A stretch of 8,607 nt of DNA from Rhodospirillaceae bacterium (GCA_002401565.1 NVTL01000002.1:54390-62996), one strand, 5' to 3'. Shown: positions 1-7,500, counted from the stretch's first letter. The notes: generated by a model from the sequence alone, not told the origin. Translations and numbers: made by a program.

Positions 1-335
1 GCCTTAAACCCATTTTCATCCAAGGTCCGAAAAGCTTCCGATAGCACGATCAATTGATCGTTCATTTCGCGCTCTCTTTGTTTGAGCTCTGCGGTGTTTT
101 GCGACAGAACAATGCGGGGCGCGATCACAGAAACGGCTTCGCTGCGTTGCACAAGGCGCGCAACAACGTCTAGGCGCGTCAGTTTTTCTTGAATGATTTC
201 ATCAAATCCAGCCTTAAAACGGTCCACCCCCCAAAGGGCTACGCCAGCGGCAATCGTGGTCAAAAGTGTCAGGCCAACAAGGCTGGCCGTAAGCTTTCCG
301 GCAACGCCAAAGCGATAGGATTTCGACTTGTTCAT
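1..335 (-). CDS. Membrane sensor protein, TorS-like N-terminal domain (3' end outside the window)
   Basis: Reading leftward from an ATG at 333-335, the frame stays open for 111 codons to the window edge. The protein starts with a short basic stretch (MNKSKSYRFG), followed by one hydrophobic transmembrane segment at about residues 15-37. After that comes an Arg/Glu/Gln-rich helical region with a short EKLTRLDVVARL stretch and a predicted long helix. This pattern (membrane helix, then helical bundle with 'LVQRSEAVSVIAPRIVLSQ' character) resembles the periplasmic sensor domain of TorS-type hybrid histidine kinases. The kinase domain itself is not visible, so a chemoreceptor or diguanylate cyclase with the same sensor domain is also possible. 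It lies 40 bp downstream of the solute-binding-protein gene on the same strand, so co-transcription is likely and the binding protein may be its periplasmic ligand-sensing partner. The ribosome-binding site is modest (TTAGGGC about 10 bases before the ATG). Confidence 0.7.
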   Translation of the reverse strand, partial: MNKSKSYRFGVAGKLTASLVGLTLLTTIAAGVALWGVDRFKAGFDEIIQEKLTRLDVVARLVQRSEAVSVIAPRIVLSQNTAELKQREREMNDQLIVLSEAFRTLDENGFK

Positions 336-353
336 GAAATACTTGCCCTAAGA

Positions 354-367
354 TTAAGGCCCCTTAA
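354..367. repeat. Intercistronic inverted repeat between binding protein and sensor genes
   Basis: TTAAGG-CC-CCTTAA is a perfect inverted repeat with 6-bp arms in the 40-bp gap between the solute-binding-protein stop codon and the sensor start codon. In RNA it could form a small A/U-rich hairpin. It is too short and lacks a U-tract, so it is not a convincing terminator. It could mildly lower expression of the downstream sensor or mark an mRNA processing point, but this is a guess. Confidence 0.35.
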
Positions 368-375
368 ATTTTAAA

Positions 376-1386
376 TCAATGCATGGGTGGCGACCAAATT
401 AGCCCACCCTTGGTCCAAAGATCATTAATACCGCGTTCAAGTTTCAGGTGCTTGCCAAGTGTCCGTTCAAAAAGTTCACCATAGTTGCCGGTGGACCGAA
501 TAACCCGTTCCGCCCAGCGTGGATCAAGGCCCAGTTTTTTCCCCAGATCGCCTTCTGAACCTAACAAGCGGTTAATTTCAGGGCTTTTAGAATTGGACAT
601 TTCAACAAGGTTTTTTGACGTTACGCCCAATTCCTCGGCATTAATGAGGGCGTTTACGATCCAACGGATCACATCGGCCCACTGAGCATCATCGTCGCGG
701 ACAACGGCGCTCAAAGGTTCTTTGCTTAAACGTTCGGGGACAAACGCATATTGATCTGGGTCAGGAGCAAGGGCTTGGCGAAAAGAGGCAAGCACCAAAA
801 CATCCGTGCTGATGGCATCGCACTGATGATCAAAAAAAGCACTAAAGGTGCCTTCCATCGTGCTGAATTTCCGAATGTCCCAATTTGTAGTGTTGGTCCG
901 ATTGTGATCAATCAAATTGATCTCTGATGTGGTGTGGCCTTCGACGCAAATCCGTTTGTTATTTAAATCCGCCATGGTTTTAATTCCGGACGGTTTGAAA
1001 TACAAAAACCCCTGACCATCAAACAGGTACAAGGGCATATAGGTCAGACCGTTCGTATCGCGGCTGAGCGTCCACGTGGTTGATTCAACAAGAACGTCAT
1101 AACGGTCTTCTTTAAGGTCGTTAAAGCGATCATCTGATCCGGTGACAACAAATTCGACGCCTTCTTCATCACCAATAACAGCCGCCGCAATGCCCCGACA
1201 AATATCGGGATAAAAACCACCCCATTTTCCTTGCTCATCAATATAAGATAAGGCGGGGCCAAGCTCCCGGACGCCGCAGCGCACCACGCCATCTTCCTGA
1301 ACACGTTCAAGGGTAGAAGCCGACGCACCATTAGGTATCGTCACAAAGGGCAAAAGCGCAAGCAGGGCGACCAAAACACGTATCAT
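376..1386 (-). CDS. AapJ/BztA-like amino-acid-binding periplasmic protein, likely a sensor partner
   Basis: The 336-residue product is a type-II periplasmic solute-binding protein. It has a signal peptide (residues 1-23, cleavage likely after ASA) and ends with RGINDLWTKGGLIWSPP, matching the end of general L-amino-acid-binding proteins (AapJ/BztA). Other family marks are VVRCGV (34-39), TTWTLSRD (103-110), YDGQGF-like FDGQGF (122-127), CVEGHTT (147-153), INAEELGVTS (248-257) and GNYGE (300-304). Cysteines at 37, 147 and 189 sit where the family usually has them. Length is normal. The start has a good ribosome-binding site (GGAAGAGAG). In the standard role this protein delivers amino acids to an ABC importer, but no permease or ATPase is nearby. 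Instead it sits between a REC-GGDEF gene (55 bp upstream) and a TorS-like sensor (40 bp downstream). I infer a signalling role analogous to TorT or LuxP. The ligand cannot be read from the sequence. Confidence 0.88.
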   Translation of the reverse strand: MIRVLVALLALLPFVTIPNGASASTLERVQEDGVVRCGVRELGPALSYIDEQGKWGGFYPDICRGIAAAVIGDEEGVEFVVTGSDDRFNDLKEDRYDVLVESTTWTLSRDTNGLTYMPLYLFDGQGFLYFKPSGIKTMADLNNKRICVEGHTTSEINLIDHNRTNTTNWDIRKFSTMEGTFSAFFDHQCDAISTDVLVLASFRQALAPDPDQYAFVPERLSKEPLSAVVRDDDAQWADVIRWIVNALINAEELGVTSKNLVEMSNSKSPEINRLLGSEGDLGKKLGLDPRWAERVIRSTGNYGELFERTLGKHLKLERGINDLWTKGGLIWSPPMH

Positions 1387-1441
1387 AAGAACTCTCTTCC
1401 TTGTTCAGGGATAGTATGAATGATGATCTTTTGTTATAGCC

Positions 1442-2449
1442 TTAGGACTTGGGAGTGACAACGTTTGCTTTATTGATTTCAACACGATCACGGCCATTGT
1501 CCTTGGCCGCATAAAGCGCCTGATCGGCCAGTTCCATCAATTCTACGTATGGCGGATGGCCTTGTGAACAGATGGCCAGGCCAATGCTGACAGAAACACT
1601 CAAATATTGACCCGAAAAAGAAATCGCCGTATCGCGGGTGCGTTCGCACAATCTGTTTGCGATGATTTCGGCTTGTTCTTTGGATGTGCTTGGCAAGAAA
1701 ATGGCGAATTCTTCGCCCCCCATCCGGCCGATCACATCGCCCGAACGCAAGGTGTCGCTCCAGGTTTTTGTGACGCCGCGCAACACCGCATCGCCGGCGC
1801 CATGCCCATATTGATCGTTGACGGCTTTAAAATAATCCAAATCAAGCATCAGCAAACACGACTGTGCGTCTTGATTGTTTTGATGCGTAAGCCAGCCTTG
1901 GGTCAAGTTTTCAAACTGACGGCGATTAAACACACCGGTCAACGGATCGGTAACCGCTAAAAGGGCCAGTTTTTCATTTGTTTTGCGCAATTCACGGGTG
2001 GTCCGCGCCAACGCAATTTGATTTTGCACCCGCACCCGCACAACATCGGGGGCAAACGGTTTGGTGATGTAATCAGCAGCCCCTAAACCCAAACCTTTTT
2101 CTTCCGATTCAGTGCTGTCCAACGATGTGATGAAAATAACCGGAATGTCTTTGAGGCGCTTGTTCGCTTTGATTTTACGGCAGAGCTCGAACCCCCCCAT
2201 ATCCGGGATCATGATGTCGAGCAAAATCAAATCAAAAACGCCACTCTCAGCCTTGGCAAGGGCTTCTTCGGCTGTGGTCGTCACGGTCAACATTGCCATG
2301 CCGTCCAGAGCATCACTCAAGATGCCTATATCAAGTGGAGAATCTTCCGCAACTAAGATTTTTGCGTTTCGAAAATCCTCGACAGAGGCAACGTCATAAC
2401 GATCCGTAGAGTACAGATCGAATTCACTGATGGTTTGAGTTTGCACCAT
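1442..2449 (-). CDS. REC-GGDEF response regulator, diguanylate cyclase
   Basis: The 335-residue cytoplasmic protein has an N-terminal receiver domain (about 28-145) and a C-terminal GGDEF domain (about 165-325), joined by a helical, probably coiled-coil linker (about 145-165). Receiver residues are intact: E35/D36, phospho-acceptor D78 in LILLDIMIPD, T108 and K130. The cyclase active site GGEEF is at 244-248, with the metal-binding DLDYFKAVND segment from 203. An RSGD motif at 235-238, five residues before GGEEF, matches the RxxD inhibitory site, so product feedback inhibition is expected. It should make c-di-GMP from two GTP when phosphorylated, as in WspR-type enzymes. About 25 residues precede the receiver. 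An AAGGA ribosome-binding site lies 11 bases before the ATG. It is the first gene of the leftward group with the binding protein and sensor, and divergent from the REC-REC-HPt gene. The phosphodonor is probably the linked relay, but this is inferred. Confidence 0.95.
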   Translation of the reverse strand: MVQTQTISEFDLYSTDRYDVASVEDFRNAKILVAEDSPLDIGILSDALDGMAMLTVTTTAEEALAKAESGVFDLILLDIMIPDMGGFELCRKIKANKRLKDIPVIFITSLDSTESEEKGLGLGAADYITKPFAPDVVRVRVQNQIALARTTRELRKTNEKLALLAVTDPLTGVFNRRQFENLTQGWLTHQNNQDAQSCLLMLDLDYFKAVNDQYGHGAGDAVLRGVTKTWSDTLRSGDVIGRMGGEEFAIFLPSTSKEQAEIIANRLCERTRDTAISFSGQYLSVSVSIGLAICSQGHPPYVELMELADQALYAAKDNGRDRVEINKANVVTPKS

Positions 2450-2504
2450 TATATCTAAAATCCTTATATTTAGGTGCAGAATATGGTATTCAAGTGCTGA
2501 GGTC

Positions 2505-2532
2505 TTGTAACGTTTTGCAAACAGATTAAAAT
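2505..2532 (+). promoter_or_regulatory. Candidate promoter of the REC-REC-HPt gene
   Basis: In the 126-bp divergent region, TTGTAA (2505-2510), a 16-bp spacer and TAAAAT (2527-2532) form a plausible sigma-70-type promoter about 45 bp upstream of the ATG at 2576. The -10 hexamer lies inside a perfect inverted repeat, suggesting regulated use. No equally clear promoter was found for the divergent REC-GGDEF gene. This is consensus matching by eye only. Confidence 0.45.
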
Positions 2533-2536
2533 CTGT
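2521..2536. promoter_or_regulatory. Perfect inverted repeat, candidate operator
   Basis: ACAGATT-AA-AATCTGT is a perfect inverted repeat with 7-bp arms and a 2-bp centre. It overlaps the putative -10 element of the rightward REC-REC-HPt gene and lies 72 bp upstream of the leftward REC-GGDEF start codon. A dimeric regulator bound here could block the rightward promoter or act on both genes. The binding protein is unknown. Confidence 0.45.
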
Positions 2537-2575
2537 ATCCAGACCACAGCAAACCTAGTCTTTTGAAAGCGTTCC

Positions 2576-3754
2576 ATGAGTGAACCAACCATCTTATTGG
2601 TCGATGATGAACCGGCAAATATTCAAGTTATGTTTGCGGCCTTAAAAGGGTTCGGACGGGTTCTTTTTGCCACCAGTGGCGAAAAAGCTTTGGAAATAGC
2701 CGAAGACTCGCCCCCTGATATGGTCTTTCTGGACATCAATATGCCACAAATGGACGGATTTGAAGTTTGCCGCCGCTTGAAAGCTCAACCCTCAACCCAA
2801 GACAGCATCGTTATTTTTGTTTCCGGTGATGGCGAAATTGATCAAGTCGAAGCCGCACTGGAAGCAGGCGGAAGCGATTTCATGACCAAGCCCATTGCCC
2901 CGGCCCTGGTTCAAAGTAAAGCCAAACAGGCTCTGGAACGCATCGCCGCCGCCGCTAAAAACAAGCCAGCCCCGGCCATAAATACGGGGCCGCAAAACCT
3001 TTTGCTGGTCGAAGATGGTGAAATCAACCGTATGATCATCGGCGAAATCATGGAAAAAGCGGGCCATAGCGTCACAATGGCGGAAACTGGGGCACAGGCT
3101 CTAGAGCTTTTGGCCAAAAATTCATTTGATTGCATCTTGCTGGACATTCACCTGCCCGACATGACGGGCTTAAAAGTCATTCGCTATATTCGTTCTTTGG
3201 ACGGTGAAAAATCGCAAACCCGCACAATCGCCGTAACCGGTGACGTCACAACCGAAAGCATAGAAGATTACCTTACCGCGGGCTTTGACAGTGTCGCGCC
3301 CAAACCCATTGATCCCCACAGTTTACTGTTACAAATAACGGGTGAAGATGTTGATCTGAACGGCATTTTGCTTTCGGCGCCCGAATTGGGTGGGCCTGAC
3401 CTTTTGATTAATCCAGAACGCATGGCGATCTTGACCAAGACCTATTCTGAAGAACGCCTGCTGTCGCTTTTTAATCTTTTCACCCAAGAAATCGAAGATT
3501 ACCTGACCACCCTGAACAAAGCCTATGACGCGCGAAACGATCAGGCAATTATTCAAACGGCGCATCGTTTAAAAAGCGCCTTGGGGCATTTTGCATGTGC
3601 CAAGATGCAAGGCGTCGCGCACATCCTCTGCCACGAAAAAGATCTGCCCATGTCGGAACGCCGCCGTTTGATCGACATCATGGAAGAACAGCGCAAACCA
3701 ACGCTTGCAGCCCTGGCCGGAGCCTTGGATTTTCAGATCCCCAAAAACAGCTAA
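2576..3754 (+). CDS. REC-REC-HPt phosphorelay protein
   Basis: The 392-residue soluble protein has three modules: receiver 1 (about 5-120), an Ala/Pro-rich linker (about 122-138), receiver 2 (about 140-255), and a C-terminal histidine phosphotransfer domain (about 285-380). Receiver 1 has D10/D11, phospho-acceptor D53 in MVFLDINMPQMDG, S83 and K105. Receiver 2 has E146/D147, D190 in CILLDIHLPDMTG, T221 and K243. The HPt motif is TAHRLKSALGHFA, with H330 as the likely phosphorylated histidine. There is no kinase, DNA-binding or enzymatic domain, so the protein probably passes phosphoryl groups between a sensor kinase and a response regulator, or acts as a phosphate sink. It resembles the C-terminal half of a hybrid kinase such as TorS existing as a separate protein. 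The start is supported by the immediate MSEPTILLVDDEP receiver onset. The ribosome-binding site (GAAAG) is weak. Its stop lies 2 bp from the stop of the convergent OmpR-type regulator. Confidence 0.93.
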   Translation: MSEPTILLVDDEPANIQVMFAALKGFGRVLFATSGEKALEIAEDSPPDMVFLDINMPQMDGFEVCRRLKAQPSTQDSIVIFVSGDGEIDQVEAALEAGGSDFMTKPIAPALVQSKAKQALERIAAAAKNKPAPAINTGPQNLLLVEDGEINRMIIGEIMEKAGHSVTMAETGAQALELLAKNSFDCILLDIHLPDMTGLKVIRYIRSLDGEKSQTRTIAVTGDVTTESIEDYLTAGFDSVAPKPIDPHSLLLQITGEDVDLNGILLSAPELGGPDLLINPERMAILTKTYSEERLLSLFNLFTQEIEDYLTTLNKAYDARNDQAIIQTAHRLKSALGHFACAKMQGVAHILCHEKDLPMSERRRLIDIMEEQRKPTLAALAGALDFQIPKNS

Positions 3755-3756
3755 AA

Positions 3757-4431
3757 TTACAAAATTTCGAAACGATAGCCCTTGTTGCGCACAGCCACAA
3801 TCTGGCTAGCACTGCCCGCACGTTTCAGTTTTTGACGGACACGCCCAATCAGCACATCAATAGACCGATCTTCCGATTGGTACGCGCGCCCCAACACGTC
3901 CAGCGACAGGTTGTTTCTGGATATAGGCTGACTTGAACCCAAGCAAAGACACGCCAGCAAGTTGGATTCCGCCCCCGTTAAGTTGACCTCTTTTGTAGTC
4001 CCGGAAATTTTCTCTAACTTTCGATCAAGGTTGATTTTACCCTGCGTATCCAAAGCGATTTGGGCAACTGAGGAAGCCTCGACCAGCAACCGATTAATGC
4101 GGTCCAAAAGAACCTCTTCATTGATGGGCTTGATGATATAATCTTTGACCAAGGTTTCTTGATCCTGCCACGCACGAGCTTCTGTGGCGTTGGACGTCAT
4201 GCAAATAATGGGGATGTTCGCCCCATGCGGACTCTGTAAAAAAGCCTCTATACCATTTCCATCGGGCAAACAGACATCCAACAGAGCGATATCCACCGAT
4301 TGCTTTTCCAGCTCGACATACAATGTTGCAATATTTTCGGCTTTGACAACCCCAAAGCCCTGATCTTCCAAAAAGCCAGACAGCAAAGCCAGCGTCAGGC
4401 TGTCATCTTCCAAAATCAGAATACGTGGCAT
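3757..4431 (-). CDS. OmpR/PhoB-family response regulator
   Basis: Starting at the ATG at 4429-4431, the 224-residue protein begins directly with the receiver strand MPRILILEDD. A GTG start at 4467 would add 12 residues that are not receiver-like (RLRKIYSWIST), and it has no better ribosome-binding site, so I prefer 4431. Receiver residues are E8/D9/D10, phospho-acceptor D52 in IALLDVCLPDG, T79 and K101. The winged-helix domain covers about 130-224. Its recognition-helix region is RSIDVLIGRVRQKL (189-202), and the wing is VRNKGYRF (214-221). It should bind tandem direct repeats and activate or repress transcription when phosphorylated. It lies 132 bp downstream of the usher-like gene on the same strand, so read-through from that gene is possible. 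The opposite neighbour is the REC-REC-HPt gene, a likely phosphodonor. It is a candidate to bind the paired direct-repeat boxes at 7483-7500 and 7696-7713. Confidence 0.92.
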   Translation of the reverse strand: MPRILILEDDSLTLALLSGFLEDQGFGVVKAENIATLYVELEKQSVDIALLDVCLPDGNGIEAFLQSPHGANIPIICMTSNATEARAWQDQETLVKDYIIKPINEEVLLDRINRLLVEASSVAQIALDTQGKINLDRKLEKISGTTKEVNLTGAESNLLACLCLGSSQPISRNNLSLDVLGRAYQSEDRSIDVLIGRVRQKLKRAGSASQIVAVRNKGYRFEIL

Positions 4432-4563
4432 TGTTGAAATCCATGAATAAATTTTACGTAAGCGCACAGTAAACCAAAACAGACCACCCCGTCACCTTAA
4501 TCAAGGGGAATAGGGGGGCCCACAAACAGAATTTAAGTAAGGCGAGAGCGCAAGCCGCCCGTT
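4432..4563. other. Intergenic region between usher-like and response-regulator genes
   Basis: This 132-bp stretch holds no supported gene. It contains a small inverted repeat CCTT-AATC-AAGG (4495-4506), runs of four and six G (4505-4508 and 4513-4518), and the 8-bp palindrome TTACGTAA (4454-4461). Just after the usher stop codon, GGCG/CGCC arms could form a weak hairpin, but no U-tract follows, so it is not a convincing terminator. No clear promoter for the response regulator is visible, so the gene could be read from the usher transcript. Confidence 0.4.
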
Positions 4564-7440
4564 CTATTGCGTTTGCGACCGCAAAACAAAGTCCTGACCG
4601 CTGATGACGGTTCCATTTCCTTTGATTAAAACGGGGTAAGATTGATCAGCCGTGAGTTTTAATTTTTTGAGTTGGTCAGGAGAGACGCGTAATGTGTAGG
4701 CACCCGGAACGACAAAATCAAACAGATAAAAACCGTCATAGGCTGTCACAATTTCACGAATGATTTCGTCTTTTTGATTAACCAATTGAACTTTGACACC
4801 CGCTGCGTTTCCGATCCCATCCCCCCATTCACGAAAGGCCGAACCGTCAATTTCACCTGTGCTGACAACCGGAAAATCGTATTCGCCTGTTGTGCCGGGG
4901 CGGGGCACGATTCTAATTGCGCCGGGTTGGCCGACCCAATAGGGGTCGTCTAGGGTTTTTACGTCTAATTCTAGGGCGAGTTCTTTGTACGGTTCAATGC
5001 CCGCGATATAGGCATAACCATCGTCGCTTGTGCGGCCCTTAAGCGGAGCGTTGTTTGCCGTAAAGCCAATACCTTCTAAGGGCTCATCGCCTGTTGAAAA
5101 TACACCGTTAGCATCGTTGTCGAGGAAAACCCTGGCCGCGATGGCACCTTTGGTGGCAATGTTGCCACGGTTCATATCAATGTCGCCGGTGCTGGGATCG
5201 CGTGAGAACGAAAAGTTTAAAGTCAGGCGCCCGATCATTTCTTGATTATTGTTGTAATCAAAGGTCACGCCTGCGGACACTTGGTCAAACGTTGTATTGA
5301 CGCCAAGCGAATAGGCTGTCCGATTTGTGGTGCCAAGTGTGCGGGTAATACCGGCTTGCCCTTGGTATTTTTGACTAATGCTCCAGTCTCCATTTAAAGA
5401 CATGGTGCTGATTTCTTTGAGGGGCGCGACTTGATAAGCCACCTGCCCGCGCACCCGGACATCTTGAATGCGACCGCCAACCAAAAAAGATCCGCTGAGC
5501 GCTTTGTTGACGGCCCCCTCGGCACTCTTATCTAGGCTTCCGGTGAGACTGTTGGTTAAAGATACGCGGCCAACAGCCATCGACAGGCGATTGCTTAATC
5601 GAGTTTGGGTTGCTTTTGAACGGAACGTGGAATGAGCAAGCGTAAAGCCAAAGGGAATACGGGGCAGAATGGTTTTTGGGATCGAGCCATCAAGGCGCAA
5701 TTTGCTGGCGGTTCTTAAGGGGTCGGTCGAAAAAGCCACATGTTCACTAAAGAAGTCTTTGTAATAGTCGTGCTGACCAATAATGCTGATCCCGGCCCAA
5801 GACGTTTGCCCCGAAATTCGTGCCGCCCAGCCTTTGCCTTGCTGTTTGATGATATCGCCACGGGTGTATATATTGCCCAAAGATGTAGAACTGCTTACGC
5901 CAAGGTAACGTTGTTGACCTTGGGCATGCGGCAAAACCGACATATTCACCCCGGCCGTAATGTTGCGGGTTATGCCCAATTGGGCTTCGCCAATGATCCG
6001 GGCTTCGCCATCCAACGTTGTTGGTGAAAGCCGTTGTTTGTACAACACACGCGCATCATGCTGGTTGCTGCTGATGCGGTATTGCAGGCTGCCCGGTTTG
6101 ACCAGGCCGGCCCCAACCCTAAATTGTTTGATTTCTTCGCGGACCTGCCCTTGCGGTCCATAAAACATCAATTTTAAAACATTGACCCCAAACAGCAAGG
6201 GAATATCGGAAAAAGTATACCGGGCATCAGCGTTGCTGGATTGAAAGTCAATCAAGACTTCATTGCGAAATAATTCCATGTCCCAGCCCAAGGGAAGATC
6301 GCCCGTAAGAGAAATTTTATCAAATTCGGTCGGAGAATCTAACGGAATTGACGACACCGTAACGCCCCGGCCAATTTGGGACCGGGCAATCATAGAGACT
6401 TCGGGCGTGTAAATATCACCCACGGCTATTTCGCTTAAGGGTGTGGACCCCCAAATATCGCCCAAAACCTGACCATTTGGGTCTTTGCGTTCAAACCGTA
6501 ATCGTGATTCCGTAATTTTTTTACGATTGTTTCCGACGACAAAAAGTTCGGCGTTCATAAACCCGACTTCAGCCGATGTCATAATATTATAATCGGTGGC
6601 AAAATCTTGTTTACCGTTTTTTGGTTTGGTCAGACGGGTATTGGTATCAACGCTGAGCATTGGCCAGCTTATGATTTTATGCGGTGTATCGATAAACGGA
6701 TAATTTTTAGCATTTGATCGAGTGTCTTTGCTGCCAAATAAACGTTTGCGATATTCATCGCGGGATAATTTTTCTTCGAACGGTAGCGGTTCGCGCGACT
6801 TCAGTTCCACCAACATGTTTGAAATATCAAATTTAAAGTCCACGGGGAACCATTGCGACAGCAAGCGGATGTCGACATAAATGTCATCCGTATGAAGTTC
6901 GACCATGGCGGAATCAAACGAGCTTTGACGGCCTTCAACAACCACGTTTGCCCGTCGCAGGTTGAGGTAAAATAATTTGTTTTCGCGGATGAACCAGCCA
7001 CTGGCTGTTGCTGTTGTTGGGTCGACATGGATGGGGAATTCTAAAATTTCGGCAAGATAACCAAGCGGCAAGAGCAAGCTTGAACCATTAATGTACCCCG
7101 GCAAGGTATCGGCAAGAACCAGGTTTTGCATACGAACTTCAAGCAAAAGCTCCTCATCAATGGAACGATGGACCGGAGTGGTTCGCCCATCACCGCCCAG
7201 AGCCTCTGGCGGTGCGGCGGCCAGTTGATCGAAAGAGGTCGATAAGGATTCTGTTTTAACCGAAACGACCGGACTGGGGCTGGGTGGCGGTGGCGCGGGG
7301 GCCGCTTGCGCAAAAGAAGATAGGCACAGCCATAGCCCCAAGGCCATCACAACCACAAAAACCCAAGACCGGTCTGGGGCTGTGTTTCGAGATGTGCCTC
7401 GTGTTTTTCGCAACTTATGTTGAGAAATCACCTGTGCCAT
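4564..7440 (-). CDS. Usher-like outer-membrane protein with C-terminal SdrD/CNA-B-like domains
   Basis: The 958-residue protein has a long basic N-region, a hydrophobic core (about 25-44) and a signal cleavage site near AQA-AP (46-47), followed by a Pro-rich stretch. Residues about 95-215 form an N-terminal domain (GYINGSSLLLPLGYLAEIL, then alternating strands). Residues about 280-745 have amphipathic beta-strand character of an outer-membrane barrel. This is interrupted at 380-443 by a plug-like segment (GDLPLGWDMELFRNEVLIDF, later VLKLMFYGPQGQ), as in chaperone-usher ushers. Residues 768-858 resemble an SdrD-B-type domain with a calcium-loop-like motif (FLDNDANGVFSTGDEPLEG), and 860-955 resemble a CNA-B/carboxypeptidase-regulatory fold. 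Expected role: export and assembly of surface subunits across the outer membrane. A candidate subunit, the DUF4402 protein, is divergently transcribed. No PapD-type chaperone is seen in the window. The start has TAGG about 7 bases upstream, and the promoter box at 7467-7500 fits it. Remote homology only; assignment as usher is probable, not certain. Confidence 0.8.
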   Translation of the reverse strand: MAQVISQHKLRKTRGTSRNTAPDRSWVFVVVMALGLWLCLSSFAQAAPAPPPPSPSPVVSVKTESLSTSFDQLAAAPPEALGGDGRTTPVHRSIDEELLLEVRMQNLVLADTLPGYINGSSLLLPLGYLAEILEFPIHVDPTTATASGWFIRENKLFYLNLRRANVVVEGRQSSFDSAMVELHTDDIYVDIRLLSQWFPVDFKFDISNMLVELKSREPLPFEEKLSRDEYRKRLFGSKDTRSNAKNYPFIDTPHKIISWPMLSVDTNTRLTKPKNGKQDFATDYNIMTSAEVGFMNAELFVVGNNRKKITESRLRFERKDPNGQVLGDIWGSTPLSEIAVGDIYTPEVSMIARSQIGRGVTVSSIPLDSPTEFDKISLTGDLPLGWDMELFRNEVLIDFQSSNADARYTFSDIPLLFGVNVLKLMFYGPQGQVREEIKQFRVGAGLVKPGSLQYRISSNQHDARVLYKQRLSPTTLDGEARIIGEAQLGITRNITAGVNMSVLPHAQGQQRYLGVSSSTSLGNIYTRGDIIKQQGKGWAARISGQTSWAGISIIGQHDYYKDFFSEHVAFSTDPLRTASKLRLDGSIPKTILPRIPFGFTLAHSTFRSKATQTRLSNRLSMAVGRVSLTNSLTGSLDKSAEGAVNKALSGSFLVGGRIQDVRVRGQVAYQVAPLKEISTMSLNGDWSISQKYQGQAGITRTLGTTNRTAYSLGVNTTFDQVSAGVTFDYNNNQEMIGRLTLNFSFSRDPSTGDIDMNRGNIATKGAIAARVFLDNDANGVFSTGDEPLEGIGFTANNAPLKGRTSDDGYAYIAGIEPYKELALELDVKTLDDPYWVGQPGAIRIVPRPGTTGEYDFPVVSTGEIDGSAFREWGDGIGNAAGVKVQLVNQKDEIIREIVTAYDGFYLFDFVVPGAYTLRVSPDQLKKLKLTADQSYPVLIKGNGTVISGQDFVLRSQTQ

Positions 7441-7466
7441 TCTGCCTACTTATATTTGTGCGCCTA

Positions 7467-7500
7467 GTTATACCTGAATAAGCTGACAGAGACCTGACGA
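7467..7500 (-). promoter_or_regulatory. Pho-box-like activated promoter of the usher-like gene
   Basis: Read on the minus strand, TCGTCAG (7500-7494), GTCT, CTGTCAG (7489-7483), then 10 bp, then TATAAC (7472-7467) as a -10 element. The two 7-bp repeats have an 11-bp period and stand where a -35 would be. No ordinary -35 hexamer is present. The predicted transcript start is about 20 bp before the ATG at 7440. The layout is that of PhoB/OmpR-family class activation (known consensus CTGTCAT-N4-CTGTCAT), so dependence on such a regulator is inferred. Confidence 0.65.

Noticed and set aside
189..374. Rightward small reading frame opposite the sensor gene
   Set aside because: It is antisense to the well-supported sensor N-terminus, has no recognisable domain and no clear ribosome-binding site.
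2463..2493. Promoter TTGAAT/TATAAG for the REC-GGDEF gene
   Set aside because: Spacer would be 19 bp and the -10 would overlap the AAGGA ribosome-binding site, leaving no proper leader.
4393..4406. Further GTCAG-type repeats (CGTCAGG-CTGTCAT)
   Set aside because: They lie inside the response-regulator coding sequence, are directly adjacent without the 4-bp gap and 11-bp period, and have no -10 element at the right distance.
4432..4467. GTG start at 4467 for the OmpR-family regulator
   Set aside because: The extra 12 residues are not part of the receiver fold and no better ribosome-binding site supports it. The ATG at 4431 begins directly with the first receiver strand.
5740..6163. Rightward reading frames inside the usher-like gene
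   Set aside because: They lie opposite a continuous 958-codon frame with clear signal peptide and domain structure, and their translations show no domain features.
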